Positions 1-10,221 of a stretch of DNA of 19,117 bases are shown here, one piece after another. The DNA is from Candidatus Uhrbacteria bacterium (GTDB taxonomy: Bacteria; Patescibacteria; ABY1; SG8-24; GWF2-40-263), in contig JACQSK010000004.1 in assembly GCA_016205975.1 (NCBI GenBank), positions 1-19,117 of the forward strand, given 5' to 3'. Below the pieces are notes generated by a model. The model saw nothing but the letters and a program-made list of their open reading frames with translations, had not been told where the DNA came from and searched no databases. The position numbers were made by a program, and so were the translations under genes. Every line of letters begins with the position of its first letter. The stretch's first letter is position 1.

Positions 1-336
1 GAGCGGGCGCAGGGTGACGATCGGGCGCAACCAGATGCGCCACACGCTGATCGCCGTGATCCGTACGAATGCGAGCGTCTCCTTGGGAGCCGCACATACG
101 GCATCGCGTACGATCGGCCAGCTCGTGCGCCAGGCGTTCGCCACGGCGAGACGCGACTGGGCGACGTCGGTCACGAACAGTCCGATCGCGCCACTCACGA
201 TCGTGCCAGCCACGATGGCGAGCGCGCCGAAGCCCAGCACGGTCAGCACGATCCATCCCACGGCGGCGCCCGCGAAGCAGGCGGCCGCGACATTCCAGGT
301 TTTGTCCAAGAGCCCTCCAGTGAAAGCCACGAACAT
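1..336 (-). CDS. membrane protein of unknown function, C-terminus cut by window edge
   Basis: Reading the minus strand from an ATG at 336 gives 112 codons open to the left edge, starting MFVAFTGGLLDKTWNVAAAC. Residues about 14-50 form a long hydrophobic, Ala/Gly/Val-rich stretch, probably one long or two short membrane helices. A more polar part follows with a membrane-like patch (AFVRITAISVWRIW) near the edge. I do not recognise a family. The start is uncertain: no SD precedes the ATG, and a TTGACT-N17-TTAGAT promoter-like pair at 335-363 has its -10 box running into this ATG. A later in-frame start such as the TTG at 309, behind GGAGGG, is possible. The gene lies just beyond the terminator of the MopE-repeat gene, so it is a separate unit. 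Confidence 0.55.
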   Translation of the reverse strand, partial: MFVAFTGGLLDKTWNVAAACFAGAAVGWIVLTVLGFGALAIVAGTIVSGAIGLFVTDVAQSRLAVANAWRTSWPIVRDAVCAAPKETLAFVRITAISVWRIWLRPIVTLRPL

Positions 337-361
337 CTAAACCCAAATGAGCATCAAAGTC

Positions 362-398
362 AAGAAAAAGCCCGAGCTCAGTTTTCACTGACTCGGGC
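362..398 (-). terminator. intrinsic terminator of the MopE-repeat lipoprotein gene
   Basis: On the minus strand a 12-bp stem with one bulge (arms 387-398 and 370-382, loop 383-386) is followed by TTTTTCTT. It lies about 40 nt after the stop codon at 436. Confidence 0.85.
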
Positions 399-401
399 CA
401 T

Positions 402-427
402 GACACGTCACTCGAGAGTGACGTGTC
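402..427 (-). repeat. near-perfect palindrome in the 3' UTR
   Basis: Two 12-base arms, GACACGTCACTC (402-413) and GAGTGACGTGTC (416-427), are separated by 2 bases. It sits 8 nt after the stop of the 803-aa lipoprotein gene and just ahead of its terminator, making a tandem double hairpin at the mRNA 3' end. It could protect the 3' end or bind a dimeric protein. The sequence does not say which. Confidence 0.8.
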
Positions 428-435
428 CATCGTTC

Positions 436-2847
<2,412 letters not shown>

Positions 2848-2962
2848 CTTCGTTCTCCTCGCAGTTGATGCTTGCCCGTGAGAGCAAGCGGAAGTTCTCC
2901 CTCCCCACCAAAGGGGTATCTGCCAGGCCGATGGCAGGGAGAAAGATGTAAATGATCTCGGC

Positions 2963-2993
2963 CTGATCTCAAGGCTCCAGATCCTGAGATCAG
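2963..2993 (-). repeat. inverted repeat in the leader of the 803-aa lipoprotein gene
   Basis: Perfect 9-base arms CTGATCTCA (2963-2971) and TGAGATCAG (2985-2993) close a 13-base loop. The loop plus the next base reads AGGATCTGGAG on the minus strand, and the same 11 bases recur in the leader of the 266-aa gene at 5485-5495. The leader is about 180 nt and holds smaller hairpins nearer the gene. A cis-acting RNA role is possible, but I recognise no known riboswitch. Confidence 0.6.
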
Positions 2994-3032
2994 CTCGCGA
3001 TTCCAACGAAAACGGACAATTTTCGACTGCTC

Positions 3033-3061
3033 CTTTTAACACGCTGTGCAAGGTTTGTCAA
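3033..3061 (-). promoter_or_regulatory. promoter of the 803-aa lipoprotein gene
   Basis: On the minus strand: TTGACA (3056-3061), a 17-nt spacer ending in TGT, then TAAAAG (3033-3038). A start near 3026 gives a leader of about 180 nt. The -35 box overlaps the T-tract of the upstream neighbour's terminator. Confidence 0.7.
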
Positions 3062-3117
3062 ACAAAACACCCCGCTAGCAGCAAGCCACCAGAAAGGTGT
3101 TTTGCCACTGACGGGGT
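3061..3117 (-). terminator. terminator of the 338-aa MopE-motif gene
   Basis: On the minus strand an outer ACCCCG/CGGGGT stem (3112-3117 with 3069-3074) encloses a CACC/GGTG hairpin and is followed by GTTTTGTT. A competing 7-bp hairpin, CACTGAC/GTCAGTG (about 3106-3122), overlaps the outer stem. Confidence 0.65.
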
Positions 3118-3133
3118 CAGTGAACTGCCGAGC

Positions 3134-4150
<1,017 letters not shown>

Positions 4151-4208
4151 CTCTATCTCCTTGTGATTCCCCTTCCGGGGGTTTTGGACAGCCCCGGATA
4201 GGGTTTTG

Positions 4209-4274
4209 GTACAGGGACCTGTCCGTTTTGCGCGCCAACGATGGCTGTCGCCTCAAAACGGACAGGTTCTGTAC
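4209..4274 (-). repeat. long inverted repeat in the leader of the 338-aa gene
   Basis: Arms 4209-4230 and 4254-4274 pair as GTACAG plus CCTGTCCGTTTTG against CAAAACGGACAGG plus CTGTAC. That is 19 pairs, interrupted only by an internal loop of 2 and 3 bases. It lies about 60-125 nt before the start codon, within a leader of about 170 nt, and no T-tract follows it. It is a candidate regulatory RNA hairpin or operator. Confidence 0.75.
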
Positions 4275-4325
4275 TATGTAAATCATTGATGATTTTGCTG
4301 TGAAAAGATCATTTTGGAACGAGGC

Positions 4326-4354
4326 AATTTACCATATTTTGGCTAATCTGTCAA
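4326..4354 (-). promoter_or_regulatory. promoter of the 338-aa MopE-motif gene
   Basis: On the minus strand: TTGACA (4349-4354), a 17-nt spacer ending in TGG, then TAAATT (4326-4331). The -35 box is perfect and the -10 is of extended TGn type. Confidence 0.8.
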
Positions 4355-4401
4355 TCGTTTGCCCGGTGGTGCCCGTCCGTACCCTCACCAATCGCCCTCG
4401 C

Positions 4402-4462
4402 AAAAAAAACGCCTCCTGGAAAGGGGGCGCCCGTAGTGAGTGGGAGCCCCGTACCAGGAGGC
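4402..4462 (-). terminator. terminator of the 266-aa MopE-motif gene
   Basis: On the minus strand a perfect 9-bp stem, GCCTCCTGG (4454-4462) with CCAGGAGGC (4411-4419), encloses a 34-base loop with more pairing. It is followed by GTTTTTTTTGCG. It lies about 110 nt after the stop codon at 4571. I see no gene between 4463 and 4570. Confidence 0.8.
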
Positions 4463-4570
4463 AAGACGATGTGTGCGCGGGGATCTTTCGATCAACCCGC
4501 GCTCGAACACCGGAGACCCATGAACCTCACCTACTACGGACGCCCCGCTATCCAGGAGCGCGATGAGCGG

Positions 4571-5371
4571 CTACTTGACGTAGCCCTCCGTGATGGTCGA
4601 CGTGGAGCCGAACCAGAGGAGGGCCGAGCAGCCGAGGCTCGTGTCGACCGAGGAGCCGGGGCTCCAGGTGACGAGGTTGGCCTCGGTGTAGCTCTTGCCG
4701 AGCACGGTGATGGTGACGGCCGCGCTCGTGTCGAGCGCGGCCGTCGAGTAGTGGCCGTTGCACAGCCACGTCGAACGGTCGTACCCACCGTCGTCGTTGT
4801 CGTCCTCGCTGACGGTGACGTTGAAGCGGATCCCGAGGATCCCTTCGAAGTCCTCCGTGGCCTCGAAGGCCACGACATCATCGCGGGTGACGGTCTCCGA
4901 GTCCCACCACCAGTCGCCCAGCTCGCTCAGGTTCCAGATGGGCTGGACGTTGAGCGTCATGAGGTCGTGGTCTGACGGGTAGTCCGCGCGGACGATGAGC
5001 TCGGTCTCATCGCTGCACACGTCGCCTTCGTCCACGCTGCCATCGCAGTCGTCGTCGACGCCGTTGCAGGTCTCGGGCGCGCCGGGGTAGACCGTGGCGT
5101 CCGCGTCGTTGCAATCGGCGGGCGCGGTGTCGTACCCGTCGCCGTCCGCGTCGACCGGACCGGTGTCCGTGTCGGAATCGGAATCCGTGTCGGAGTCCGT
5201 GTCCGTATCGACGTCGAGGTCGACGTCGAGGTCCGTGTCGGAGTCGGCGTCGGTGTCCGAGTCGGCGTCCGCGTCGGACTCCTTCTCGTCGTCCTCCTCG
5301 TCGCAGTCGTCGCAGAGATCCGCGATGGAGAGCGGGCACCCGATGAGGGTGAACAGCAGGGTCGTGACCAT
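4571..5371 (-). CDS. putative lipoprotein with Ser/Asp linker, one MopE motif and shared C-terminal domain (266 aa)
   Basis: The start MVTTLLFTLIGC gives a short signal peptide with lipobox LIGC (Cys12) and no basic residue before it. Residues 21-30 are acidic, and residues 31-70 are an almost pure Ser/Asp/Thr repeat like a cell-wall spacer. Residues 74-115 carry a single MopE motif (DADGDGYD, DCNDADATVYPGAPETC, DDDCDGSVDE). Residues 122-266 align by eye with the C-terminus of the 338-aa neighbour: TLN.Q..W, G.RFNV, WLCNG, a Y.E..LV.W segment and CSALL. The two conserved Cys could pair. ATG 5371 follows AAGGAG. The open frame upstream to 5473 lacks a signal peptide and lies inside the leader. 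The function of the end domain is unknown; ligand or host-surface binding is a guess. Confidence 0.82.
   Translation of the reverse strand: MVTTLLFTLIGCPLSIADLCDDCDEEDDEKESDADADSDTDADSDTDLDVDLDVDTDTDSDTDSDSDTDTGPVDADGDGYDTAPADCNDADATVYPGAPETCNGVDDDCDGSVDEGDVCSDETELIVRADYPSDHDLMTLNVQPIWNLSELGDWWWDSETVTRDDVVAFEATEDFEGILGIRFNVTVSEDDNDDGGYDRSTWLCNGHYSTAALDTSAAVTITVLGKSYTEANLVTWSPGSSVDTSLGCSALLWFGSTSTITEGYVK
5162..5281 (-). repeat. Ser/Asp-repeat coding tract
   Basis: This is an imperfect 6-bp repeat, with GTCGGA- and GTCCGT-like units on the plus strand, encoding SD/TD/AD dipeptides at residues 31-70 of the 266-aa protein. It is a natural hotspot for in-frame length change. Confidence 0.85.
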
Positions 5372-5437
5372 GTGGGCTCCTTGGCGGCAGTGCCGCCCTT
5401 GGGGTTTCCCTCTCGACAGGAAGTGCCGAGGGCGGAA

Positions 5438-5484
5438 TCGAGAGGTTTGTGAGGAGAGCGTCACTCTTCGCACGAACCTCTCGA
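5438..5484 (-). repeat. inverted repeat in the leader of the 266-aa gene
   Basis: Perfect 10-base arms TCGAGAGGTT (5438-5447) and AACCTCTCGA (5475-5484) are separated by 27 bases, within a leader of about 175 nt. The 11 bases AGGATCTGGAG, shared with the leader of the 803-aa gene, lie just outside at 5485-5495. Confidence 0.7.
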
Positions 5485-5554
5485 CTCCAGATCCTGCCCA
5501 CGAACAACGAATAAGTAAGGTTTCATGGGTTGAATTGCAATGAACGAAGAAGGC

Positions 5555-5583
5555 AGAGTACCAGTTTTGGACGAATCTGTCAA
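5555..5583 (-). promoter_or_regulatory. promoter of the 266-aa MopE-motif gene
   Basis: On the minus strand: TTGACA (5578-5583), a 17-nt spacer ending in TGG, then TACTCT (5555-5560). Spacing and layout match the promoters of the sister genes. The bases TTGACAGATT at its -35 end also occur in the promoter at 4326-4354. Confidence 0.75.
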
Positions 5584-5611
5584 TGGGGGCCAGACAGTTT
5601 AAAATCAGCCC

Positions 5612-5650
5612 AAAAAAATACGGACTCCCTTGCTTTCGCTTAGGAGTCCG
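5612..5650 (-). terminator. terminator of the 450-aa exported protein gene
   Basis: On the minus strand a perfect 8-bp stem, CGGACTCC (5643-5650) with GGAGTCCG (5621-5628), is followed by TATTTTTTTG. A second hairpin, CTCGCCG/CGGCGAG (5662-5695), precedes it in the 3' UTR. Confidence 0.9.
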
Positions 5651-5708
5651 TTAGGCGTGGGCTCGCCGCCACAGGTCTGGGACCAGGACGGCGAGATCAG
5701 CCTAAGTC

Positions 5709-5734
5709 GTAGCCGAGGCTAGTAGCCGAGGCTA
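5709..5734 (-). repeat. tandem 13-bp repeat at a stop codon
   Basis: GTAGCCGAGGCTA occurs twice in a row (5709-5721 and 5722-5734), and each copy contains the palindrome TAGCC-GA-GGCTA. The stop codon of the 450-aa gene falls in the second copy. Confidence 0.8.
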
Positions 5735-7084
5735 CAGGAGCGAGCCGACGCCCCCGCCGATGCCGACGGTGGCGCGACAGCCCAGCGACACCCAGTCGCT
5801 CACGCTGGAAGTGGCGATCCCGATGAACTCGGGGCCACAGCCGACGCGGGCGAGGAGGATGCCGTGGCCGCCCGCGTCGCCCTGGGCGAACGGGAGCACG
5901 ACGGAGAGACCGGCGATCGGGCTGCGACCGACGATCTGCGTCTGCAGGCTGTTCACCTGCGTGCTCCGCGAGGAGTACGCGAGGAACCCGCCGACCCCAT
6001 CGTCGCCGACGACCTCGGCGCCGACGGTCTCGGAGTGCGCGATGCCGGCGCCTCCGTCGTAACCGACGATGGCGTCGACGAAGCCGTTGACTCGGACCGA
6101 GTTGACCTCGGCTCCGAAGTTCAGGCCCGCGCCGGCGCCTCCGCCGAACGCGTCGCGGGCGTTGTCGTCGCCCGCGCCCGCCACCGGGGAGCCGACGACG
6201 AGACCCGTGGCCGCGTAGGCCTCGATGAGCGGCCCGTGGCCCGCGGCCCAGTTGGCCGTGTTGCTGGCGTCCTGCGCCTTGGACATGGCCGCGGCCACTC
6301 CGTTCTCGAGCCGCTCGTCGGCATTCTTTCGCGCATCGCGCTCGCGGTCGAGCCAGACCGACACATCGCTGATGGCCCGCGCGTTGTCGTCGATGGCCTT
6401 CCCGTGGCCGTTCACCGCGTTCGTGATCGGGGTGATGATCCCCTCCTCGAGCTCGGCCTGCCACTTGAGACGGGCGTCGGTCTCGACCTTGACGGCCTCG
6501 GCCGCGACCTTCTTGACGGTCTTGGGGCTCACGCCCGTCGAACCGCCACCGCCGCTGCCGCCGCCGCGGAAGTGCGAGGCCTCCTCGAGGGTGATGACCT
6601 CCCGCACGCCATCCGTCCCGAGCACCTTGCCGGTGCCGGTGTAGATGTCGCGGAAGGCGTCCTTCTCGGGGTCGGTGATCTTGAACTTCCCGTCGACGGC
6701 GTCGACGGAACAGCGGTTCGTAGCCGCGGCACAGCGATCGTACTCCTTGACGAAGACGACCGCGCCGCGCGAGGCGTTCCCGCTGGCGGCGAACCGCGCG
6801 TACTCGGCCTTGCTGACCGGCAGCTTGAGGTCGCTGCCGTTGCAGTCCTGGTCGATGCCGTCGTCCGGGACCTCGGTGAGACCCGGGTTCATGCTCTTGT
6901 GGGCATCGTCGCAGTCGACGGCGCCATTGTAGCCGGTCGACGCCGCGGTCGCGGTGCCGACGAAGGCCGGGTAGCCGTCGCCGTCCTTGTCGGCGAGTCC
7001 GGCGTAGCCCTTCCAGTCGGGCGTGGCGGCCATGACGCTGGAAGACAGGCCGCACACGGCGGCCATGATCAGGAAGTACCGCAT
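5732..7084 (-). CDS. exported protein with one MopE motif, helical middle and Gly-rich C-terminus (450 aa)
   Basis: The start MRYFLIMAAVCGLSSSVMA followed by A gives a Sec signal peptide with an AxA-like cut site near residue 19. Residues 31-84 hold one MopE motif (DKDGDGYP, DCDDAHKSMNPGLTEV, DQDCNGSD). Residues 90-170 are a mixed domain with Cys118 and Cys125. A Gly/Ser linker (about 174-184) leads to a charged Ala/Lys/Glu-rich, probably coiled-coil, stretch at 186-275. Residues 290-450 are Gly/Val/Ala-rich with alternating hydrophobic residues, suggesting beta strands, and contain two Cys. I cannot name the end domain, and it lacks a terminal aromatic residue typical of outer-membrane barrels. 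ATG 7084 follows AAGGAG; the frame upstream to 7171 is leader. It is a monocistronic unit beside its MopE-motif relatives. Confidence 0.8.
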   Translation of the reverse strand: MRYFLIMAAVCGLSSSVMAATPDWKGYAGLADKDGDGYPAFVGTATAASTGYNGAVDCDDAHKSMNPGLTEVPDDGIDQDCNGSDLKLPVSKAEYARFAASGNASRGAVVFVKEYDRCAAATNRCSVDAVDGKFKITDPEKDAFRDIYTGTGKVLGTDGVREVITLEEASHFRGGGSGGGGSTGVSPKTVKKVAAEAVKVETDARLKWQAELEEGIITPITNAVNGHGKAIDDNARAISDVSVWLDRERDARKNADERLENGVAAAMSKAQDASNTANWAAGHGPLIEAYAATGLVVGSPVAGAGDDNARDAFGGGAGAGLNFGAEVNSVRVNGFVDAIVGYDGGAGIAHSETVGAEVVGDDGVGGFLAYSSRSTQVNSLQTQIVGRSPIAGLSVVLPFAQGDAGGHGILLARVGCGPEFIGIATSSVSDWVSLGCRATVGIGGGVGSLL

Positions 7085-7304
7085 TGTCTCTATCTCCTTG
7101 CAGGGGGGTGGTTGCCCACCCGTCGGGGACCATTTATGGATACGCTCGGCAGAATCGCCGCGCACATCCAACCGTCGGCCCCCGACCGGGGAACGACGGG
7201 TGTGAGTTTGGAAGTCGGTTGTTGGAAGGTCAGAGGTTGGAGGGGAAACCCATCAACGCTCTGACGCTCAAACGTCAAACTCCATTCACAGCTGTTTTGA
7301 CTTA

Positions 7305-7377
7305 GGCTGATTGTAGAGAACTCAGCCCATGGTCGGAAGAGAAAGCGTTGGGGCCCATGCCCTCTCTTCCGACCATG
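7305..7377 (-). repeat. two adjacent hairpins in the leader of the 450-aa protein gene
   Basis: A perfect 15-base inverted repeat (7328-7342 with 7363-7377, CATGGTCGGAAGAGA and its complement, 20-base loop) directly abuts a 6-bp hairpin, GGCTGA/TCAGCC (7305-7327). They lie 220-295 nt before the start codon, inside a predicted leader of about 410 nt. No T-tract follows on the minus strand, so this is not a plain terminator. The rest of 7085-7624 shows no convincing gene. Confidence 0.75.
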
Positions 7378-7502
7378 TGACTCAAGTGGTCTGATATCCA
7401 TCATCACAACAAGGAGGAGGTGTTGCGAGAGGATACCAAACCGCTTCAATCCACGGTTTCGCCTATGAAATAAGCAGGTTTCTGATCCATGATGAACGGG
7501 CC

Positions 7503-7531
7503 AAGGTAGCATCGATTGCTTTTTCTGTCAA
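7503..7531 (-). promoter_or_regulatory. promoter of the 450-aa protein gene
   Basis: On the minus strand: TTGACA (7526-7531), a 17-nt spacer ending in TGC, then TACCTT (7503-7508). No reading frame with gene-like features lies between it and ATG 7084, so the leader would be about 410 nt. Confidence 0.75.
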
Positions 7532-7624
7532 GAGAGTTTGGAAAAAGTTGGTTGACCTTCCATTGACGCATTTTTGGGCCTTTGATACCCTTGGGCGAGC
7601 CCAAGAGGTCACAAGGGCCTCAAA

Positions 7625-7713
7625 CAAAAAACCCATTTTGAGGGCCTTCTCACAGCGCTCAACACGTCTCCTCCTCGTGTTGATCCGCCAGTAAGAAGGT
7701 TCTCAATGTGGGC
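7625..7713 (-). terminator. terminator of the six-gene envelope operon
   Basis: On the minus strand a 20-base imperfect stem (7694-7713 with 7631-7650) encloses an 8-bp hairpin, TCAACACG/CGTGTTGA (7659-7666 with 7676-7683). It is followed by TTTTTTG. The plus strand also ends in GGGCTTTTTTA, so it may work in both directions. It begins 8 nt after the stop codon of the Wzz-like gene. Confidence 0.7.
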
Positions 7714-7720
7714 TTTTTTA

Positions 7721-8365
7721 TTAAAACTCCTCGTGCACCAACTGATGCCTTCGTCGAATCCTCTCGGTCTGCAAGATGACGAAGCCGATCCCGACGAACC
7801 CGCCCAGGATGAACCCAGACAAAATGTTGACCAGCACGTTGGGCTTGACGGGCCAGCGCGAGTTCAAGGGCTCGTCCACGAGGCGCGCAGACACGGCGCC
7901 GCCGGAGGTGTACTCCCCAACGCGCTCTGTGAGCACAAACGAGATGGCGCGCACGATCTGCTCGGCTTGATCGATGTCGGAATGGTAGGCCGTTACCGAC
8001 AAGAGGCCGGAGCCGCGCGCAACGGTTGCCTTCACCATGTTGCTCCAAACCTTGCGCGTCTTCGACGCGTCGTCTGGAAAGATGGATGGGTCAATGTCAA
8101 ACCCCGCGCCCATGACCTGATCAAAAAAGGTGCTTGTGTACACGATCGTGGAAAGGTTGTCGGCGATACGCTCCTCGGCGCGAGAGGCGGTGTAGGCGTC
8201 GATGCTCGTGCCGACGTCTTGCAGGATGAGGAGTCGTGCGGTTGAGGAGTAGCGCAACGGCTGGACGAACGAGACGATGAGCGCGAGCACGAGGCCCAAC
8301 AACCCAAACATGACGATCGTGTGCCACGAACCGACAACATCGCGGAGGTAATTTGGTTGACTCAT
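7721..8365 (-). CDS. Wzz-like polysaccharide chain-length / co-polymerase protein (214 aa)
   Basis: The layout is that of Wzz/YveK-type co-polymerases. A first membrane helix at about residues 15-35 is followed by the conserved-looking QPLRYSSTARLLILQD stretch, an outside helical domain of about 130 residues, then the PLNSRWPVKPN proline segment leading into a second helix at about 177-200 and a short basic tail. No kinase part is attached, as in Gram-positive-type modulators. It is the last gene of the six-gene operon. The start is uncertain. ATG 8365 lies 9 nt after TATAAT (8375-8380), which would give a leaderless mRNA. A GTG at 8386 overlaps the upstream stop as GTGA behind GGGGAG and would add 7 residues. 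I prefer the ATG because the extension would be encoded by the -10 box. Confidence 0.75.
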   Translation of the reverse strand: MSQPNYLRDVVGSWHTIVMFGLLGLVLALIVSFVQPLRYSSTARLLILQDVGTSIDAYTASRAEERIADNLSTIVYTSTFFDQVMGAGFDIDPSIFPDDASKTRKVWSNMVKATVARGSGLLSVTAYHSDIDQAEQIVRAISFVLTERVGEYTSGGAVSARLVDEPLNSRWPVKPNVLVNILSGFILGGFVGIGFVILQTERIRRRHQLVHEEF

Positions 8366-8374
8366 AGCAGAGGT

Positions 8375-8403
8375 ATTATAGCTCACTCTTGCGAACTCCC
8401 CAA
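8375..8403 (-). promoter_or_regulatory. possible internal promoter ahead of the Wzz-like gene
   Basis: A perfect TATAAT (8375-8380) on the minus strand has TTGGGG 17 nt upstream (8398-8403), inside the 3' end of the HtrA-like gene. The -10 box ends 9 nt before ATG 8365. Confidence 0.5.
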
Positions 8404-9459
8404 CGTTACTGTGAACTCCAGACGTTCTCCCGCGCGGTCCACCACAACGATCACCTCGTCCCCTGGCGCCGCGAGCGCGACGAGATCATCGAGTGTCCGG
8501 CTCTCGTCAATCGTTTCTCCGTCGAAAGAAAGAACAACATCGCCCATTAGAAGTCCTGCGGCCTGGGCCGCTCCCCCAGGTATCACGGACGAACGATCAA
8601 ACAGAAGTGCGCCGCTCTTCAGACCATGCGTGAGGTCATCAGACAACCCTATAGCGTGTGCGAGGTCAATCGCCTTCACCCCAAGCGTCGCAGAGGCAAA
8701 GACCTCACGGCCTTCCAGCGCTTGCTCAAAGGCGCTCTCAAGATGCTCAAAAGGAATGACGAATGGCTCGTCATGAGAAGGATCAATCACACCCACGAGT
8801 TCGCCTGAGAGATTGAACACGGGGGAACCAGCCCTGAGTGTCCCTGCGAAGCTCAGCTCGATACGTCGAGACGCGTAATCAGAAAGGTGGACGCTGTCCC
8901 CTCCCCAGCTAAGCGATCTCACACTCGTAAACACAAACCGGTCAGGACCTTCAACAACGAAGACTTGATCGCCTGGTGAGAGTCCATAGCCTTCTCCCAA
9001 ATCCACGACGGAGAGATTACTTGACGCACAGTGGAGAAAGGAGAGTCCTGTCTCATGAAAACGGTCATCGTCTATCACACATGACTGGTCGCCGATTTTG
9101 ACTTGAGAAGTCAGGGATCCGTACGCGGACAGCAGCCAACCGTCAGAAGTGAGCACGACAACGGGACCAGATGCATTTTCTGTCGCAAAACCCGCGGCAG
9201 GGACGGCGTAGGAAAAAACGGAACCAACCGCCCGGAGAGACTCCGTTGTGAGCGTGATGAGCGCGTCGGCATACCCTTGGGGCACGGCGCGCGGCTGCTC
9301 TTGAGTGAGGCGTAAGGGCTCCGTGAACTCGGAGAGCTCAAAGGCGTACTGCCAGAGCCCGTTTGACGTGAGCGCCGCGGAGAGCACGCCGCTCGCGCCG
9401 CCGATCAACAGGGCGATCACGATCACGCGCATGGTCAGTGGCCAAGAAGGTTGTTTCAT
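8383..9459 (-). CDS. membrane-anchored HtrA-like pseudoprotease with PDZ domain (358 aa)
   Basis: An N-terminal membrane helix (residues 9-30) is followed by a trypsin-like fold of the HtrA/DegP type (about 65-248) and a clear PDZ domain (about 255-353, with SVIPGGAAQAAGLLMGDVVLS). The three catalytic positions are not conserved. Where HtrA has TN.HV, this has SAYGS (111-115). DLAVL reads GLSFL (138-142). GNSGGP reads RAGSP (209-213), with Ala at the Ser place. The framework around them (SDGWLL, GDQVFVV, NLSGELVGVI) is kept, so it looks like an intact but inactive relative that binds rather than cuts. Start: ATG 9459 overlaps the upstream stop as ATGA; an ATG two codons earlier (9465) is the alternative. 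It probably helps control envelope assembly with its operon partners, which is inference. Confidence 0.78.
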   Translation of the reverse strand: MKQPSWPLTMRVIVIALLIGGASGVLSAALTSNGLWQYAFELSEFTEPLRLTQEQPRAVPQGYADALITLTTESLRAVGSVFSYAVPAAGFATENASGPVVVLTSDGWLLSAYGSLTSQVKIGDQSCVIDDDRFHETGLSFLHCASSNLSVVDLGEGYGLSPGDQVFVVEGPDRFVFTSVRSLSWGGDSVHLSDYASRRIELSFAGTLRAGSPVFNLSGELVGVIDPSHDEPFVIPFEHLESAFEQALEGREVFASATLGVKAIDLAHAIGLSDDLTHGLKSGALLFDRSSVIPGGAAQAAGLLMGDVVLSFDGETIDESRTLDDLVALAAPGDEVIVVVDRAGERLEFTVTLGSSQE

Positions 9460-10220
9460 ACCCATTGTGATGTGAGGGCGATCGCTGCGCCCAGGACGGC
9501 AAAGAGGAGGAGGTATCGCCGGAGGACTTCGCGGGAAAGTTTATGCAAGGCATCCGCGCGCGAGAGCCCCAGGAGTACATACACGCCCAGCGCGAGGAAG
9601 GCGGCGTTCGTATAAAAGCCCGTGGGCAAAAAGGAGATCGCGGCAAACAGCTCGGTGATGAGGAGCGCGGCGGCGAGCGCATAGGGTCGTGCCCTGAGAG
9701 CATCCAGCTTCCCCGCCCAGAGCGTGCCGTAGAGAATGAAAGCCAGCACGAGAAAAAATGCAAGTGAGAGAAGCCACAGCGGCGCCTGCAAGAACAGTCG
9801 CAGTCCGAATCCGAGCGTGGCGAGGAAAAAAACCGAAAGCACATGCAGGAGCTGGGAGAGATACTCGAGGGTGAACGGCTGGTACTTCATGGGCAGGTGG
9901 ATGAAGCTGAAAACGTGCTCCACGAAAAGAAACAGGAGGAACGTGACGGCGACGGCGAGCCCGATTTTGACCGGGGCAGACTCGAGCAGAAAAAAAAGAC
10001 CGAAGCTCGAAAGCAAGAAGAGCATCGGCGTACCCAAGAGATGCCAAAATTGAAACGTCCGCATCTGCCAGTTGAGCAAGCGCGAGAGAAGCAAGAAGCT
10101 CACGAGAGCGCTCAAGACGACCACCAGGACGGGATACAACACGCCCAAGAGAAGCGCGGCGTAGCTGAGCGCGCACACAAGGGAAAGCGCCGGGGAGGAT
10201 AAGCGGTAGAGCAAGATCAT
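9456..10220 (-). CDS. polytopic membrane protein of unknown function (254 aa)
   Basis: Almost the whole chain is hydrophobic, with about eight probable membrane helices separated by short loops such as NWQMRTFQFWH, SAPVK, HLPMKYQPFTLEYLSQ and WAGKLDALRARPY. I do not recognise a family and see no catalytic motif. It is the fourth gene of the operon: its ATG lies 1 nt after the stop of the 249-aa gene, and its stop overlaps the next start by 4 nt, so translation is likely coupled. The partners suggest a role in envelope or polysaccharide assembly. Confidence 0.8.
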   Translation of the reverse strand: MILLYRLSSPALSLVCALSYAALLLGVLYPVLVVVLSALVSFLLLSRLLNWQMRTFQFWHLLGTPMLFLLSSFGLFFLLESAPVKIGLAVAVTFLLFLFVEHVFSFIHLPMKYQPFTLEYLSQLLHVLSVFFLATLGFGLRLFLQAPLWLLSLAFFLVLAFILYGTLWAGKLDALRARPYALAAALLITELFAAISFLPTGFYTNAAFLALGVYVLLGLSRADALHKLSREVLRRYLLLFAVLGAAIALTSQWV

Positions 10221-10221
10221 A

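Noticed and set aside
5864..7264. 466-codon open frame on the plus strand
   Set aside because: It is antisense to the 450-aa exported protein gene, with no SD, no recognisable domain and the same GC-bias cause.
7090..7512. 140-codon open frame on the minus strand in the large gap
   Set aside because: It has no SD, lies in the predicted leader of the 450-aa gene, is interrupted by strong hairpins and has no protein-like pattern.
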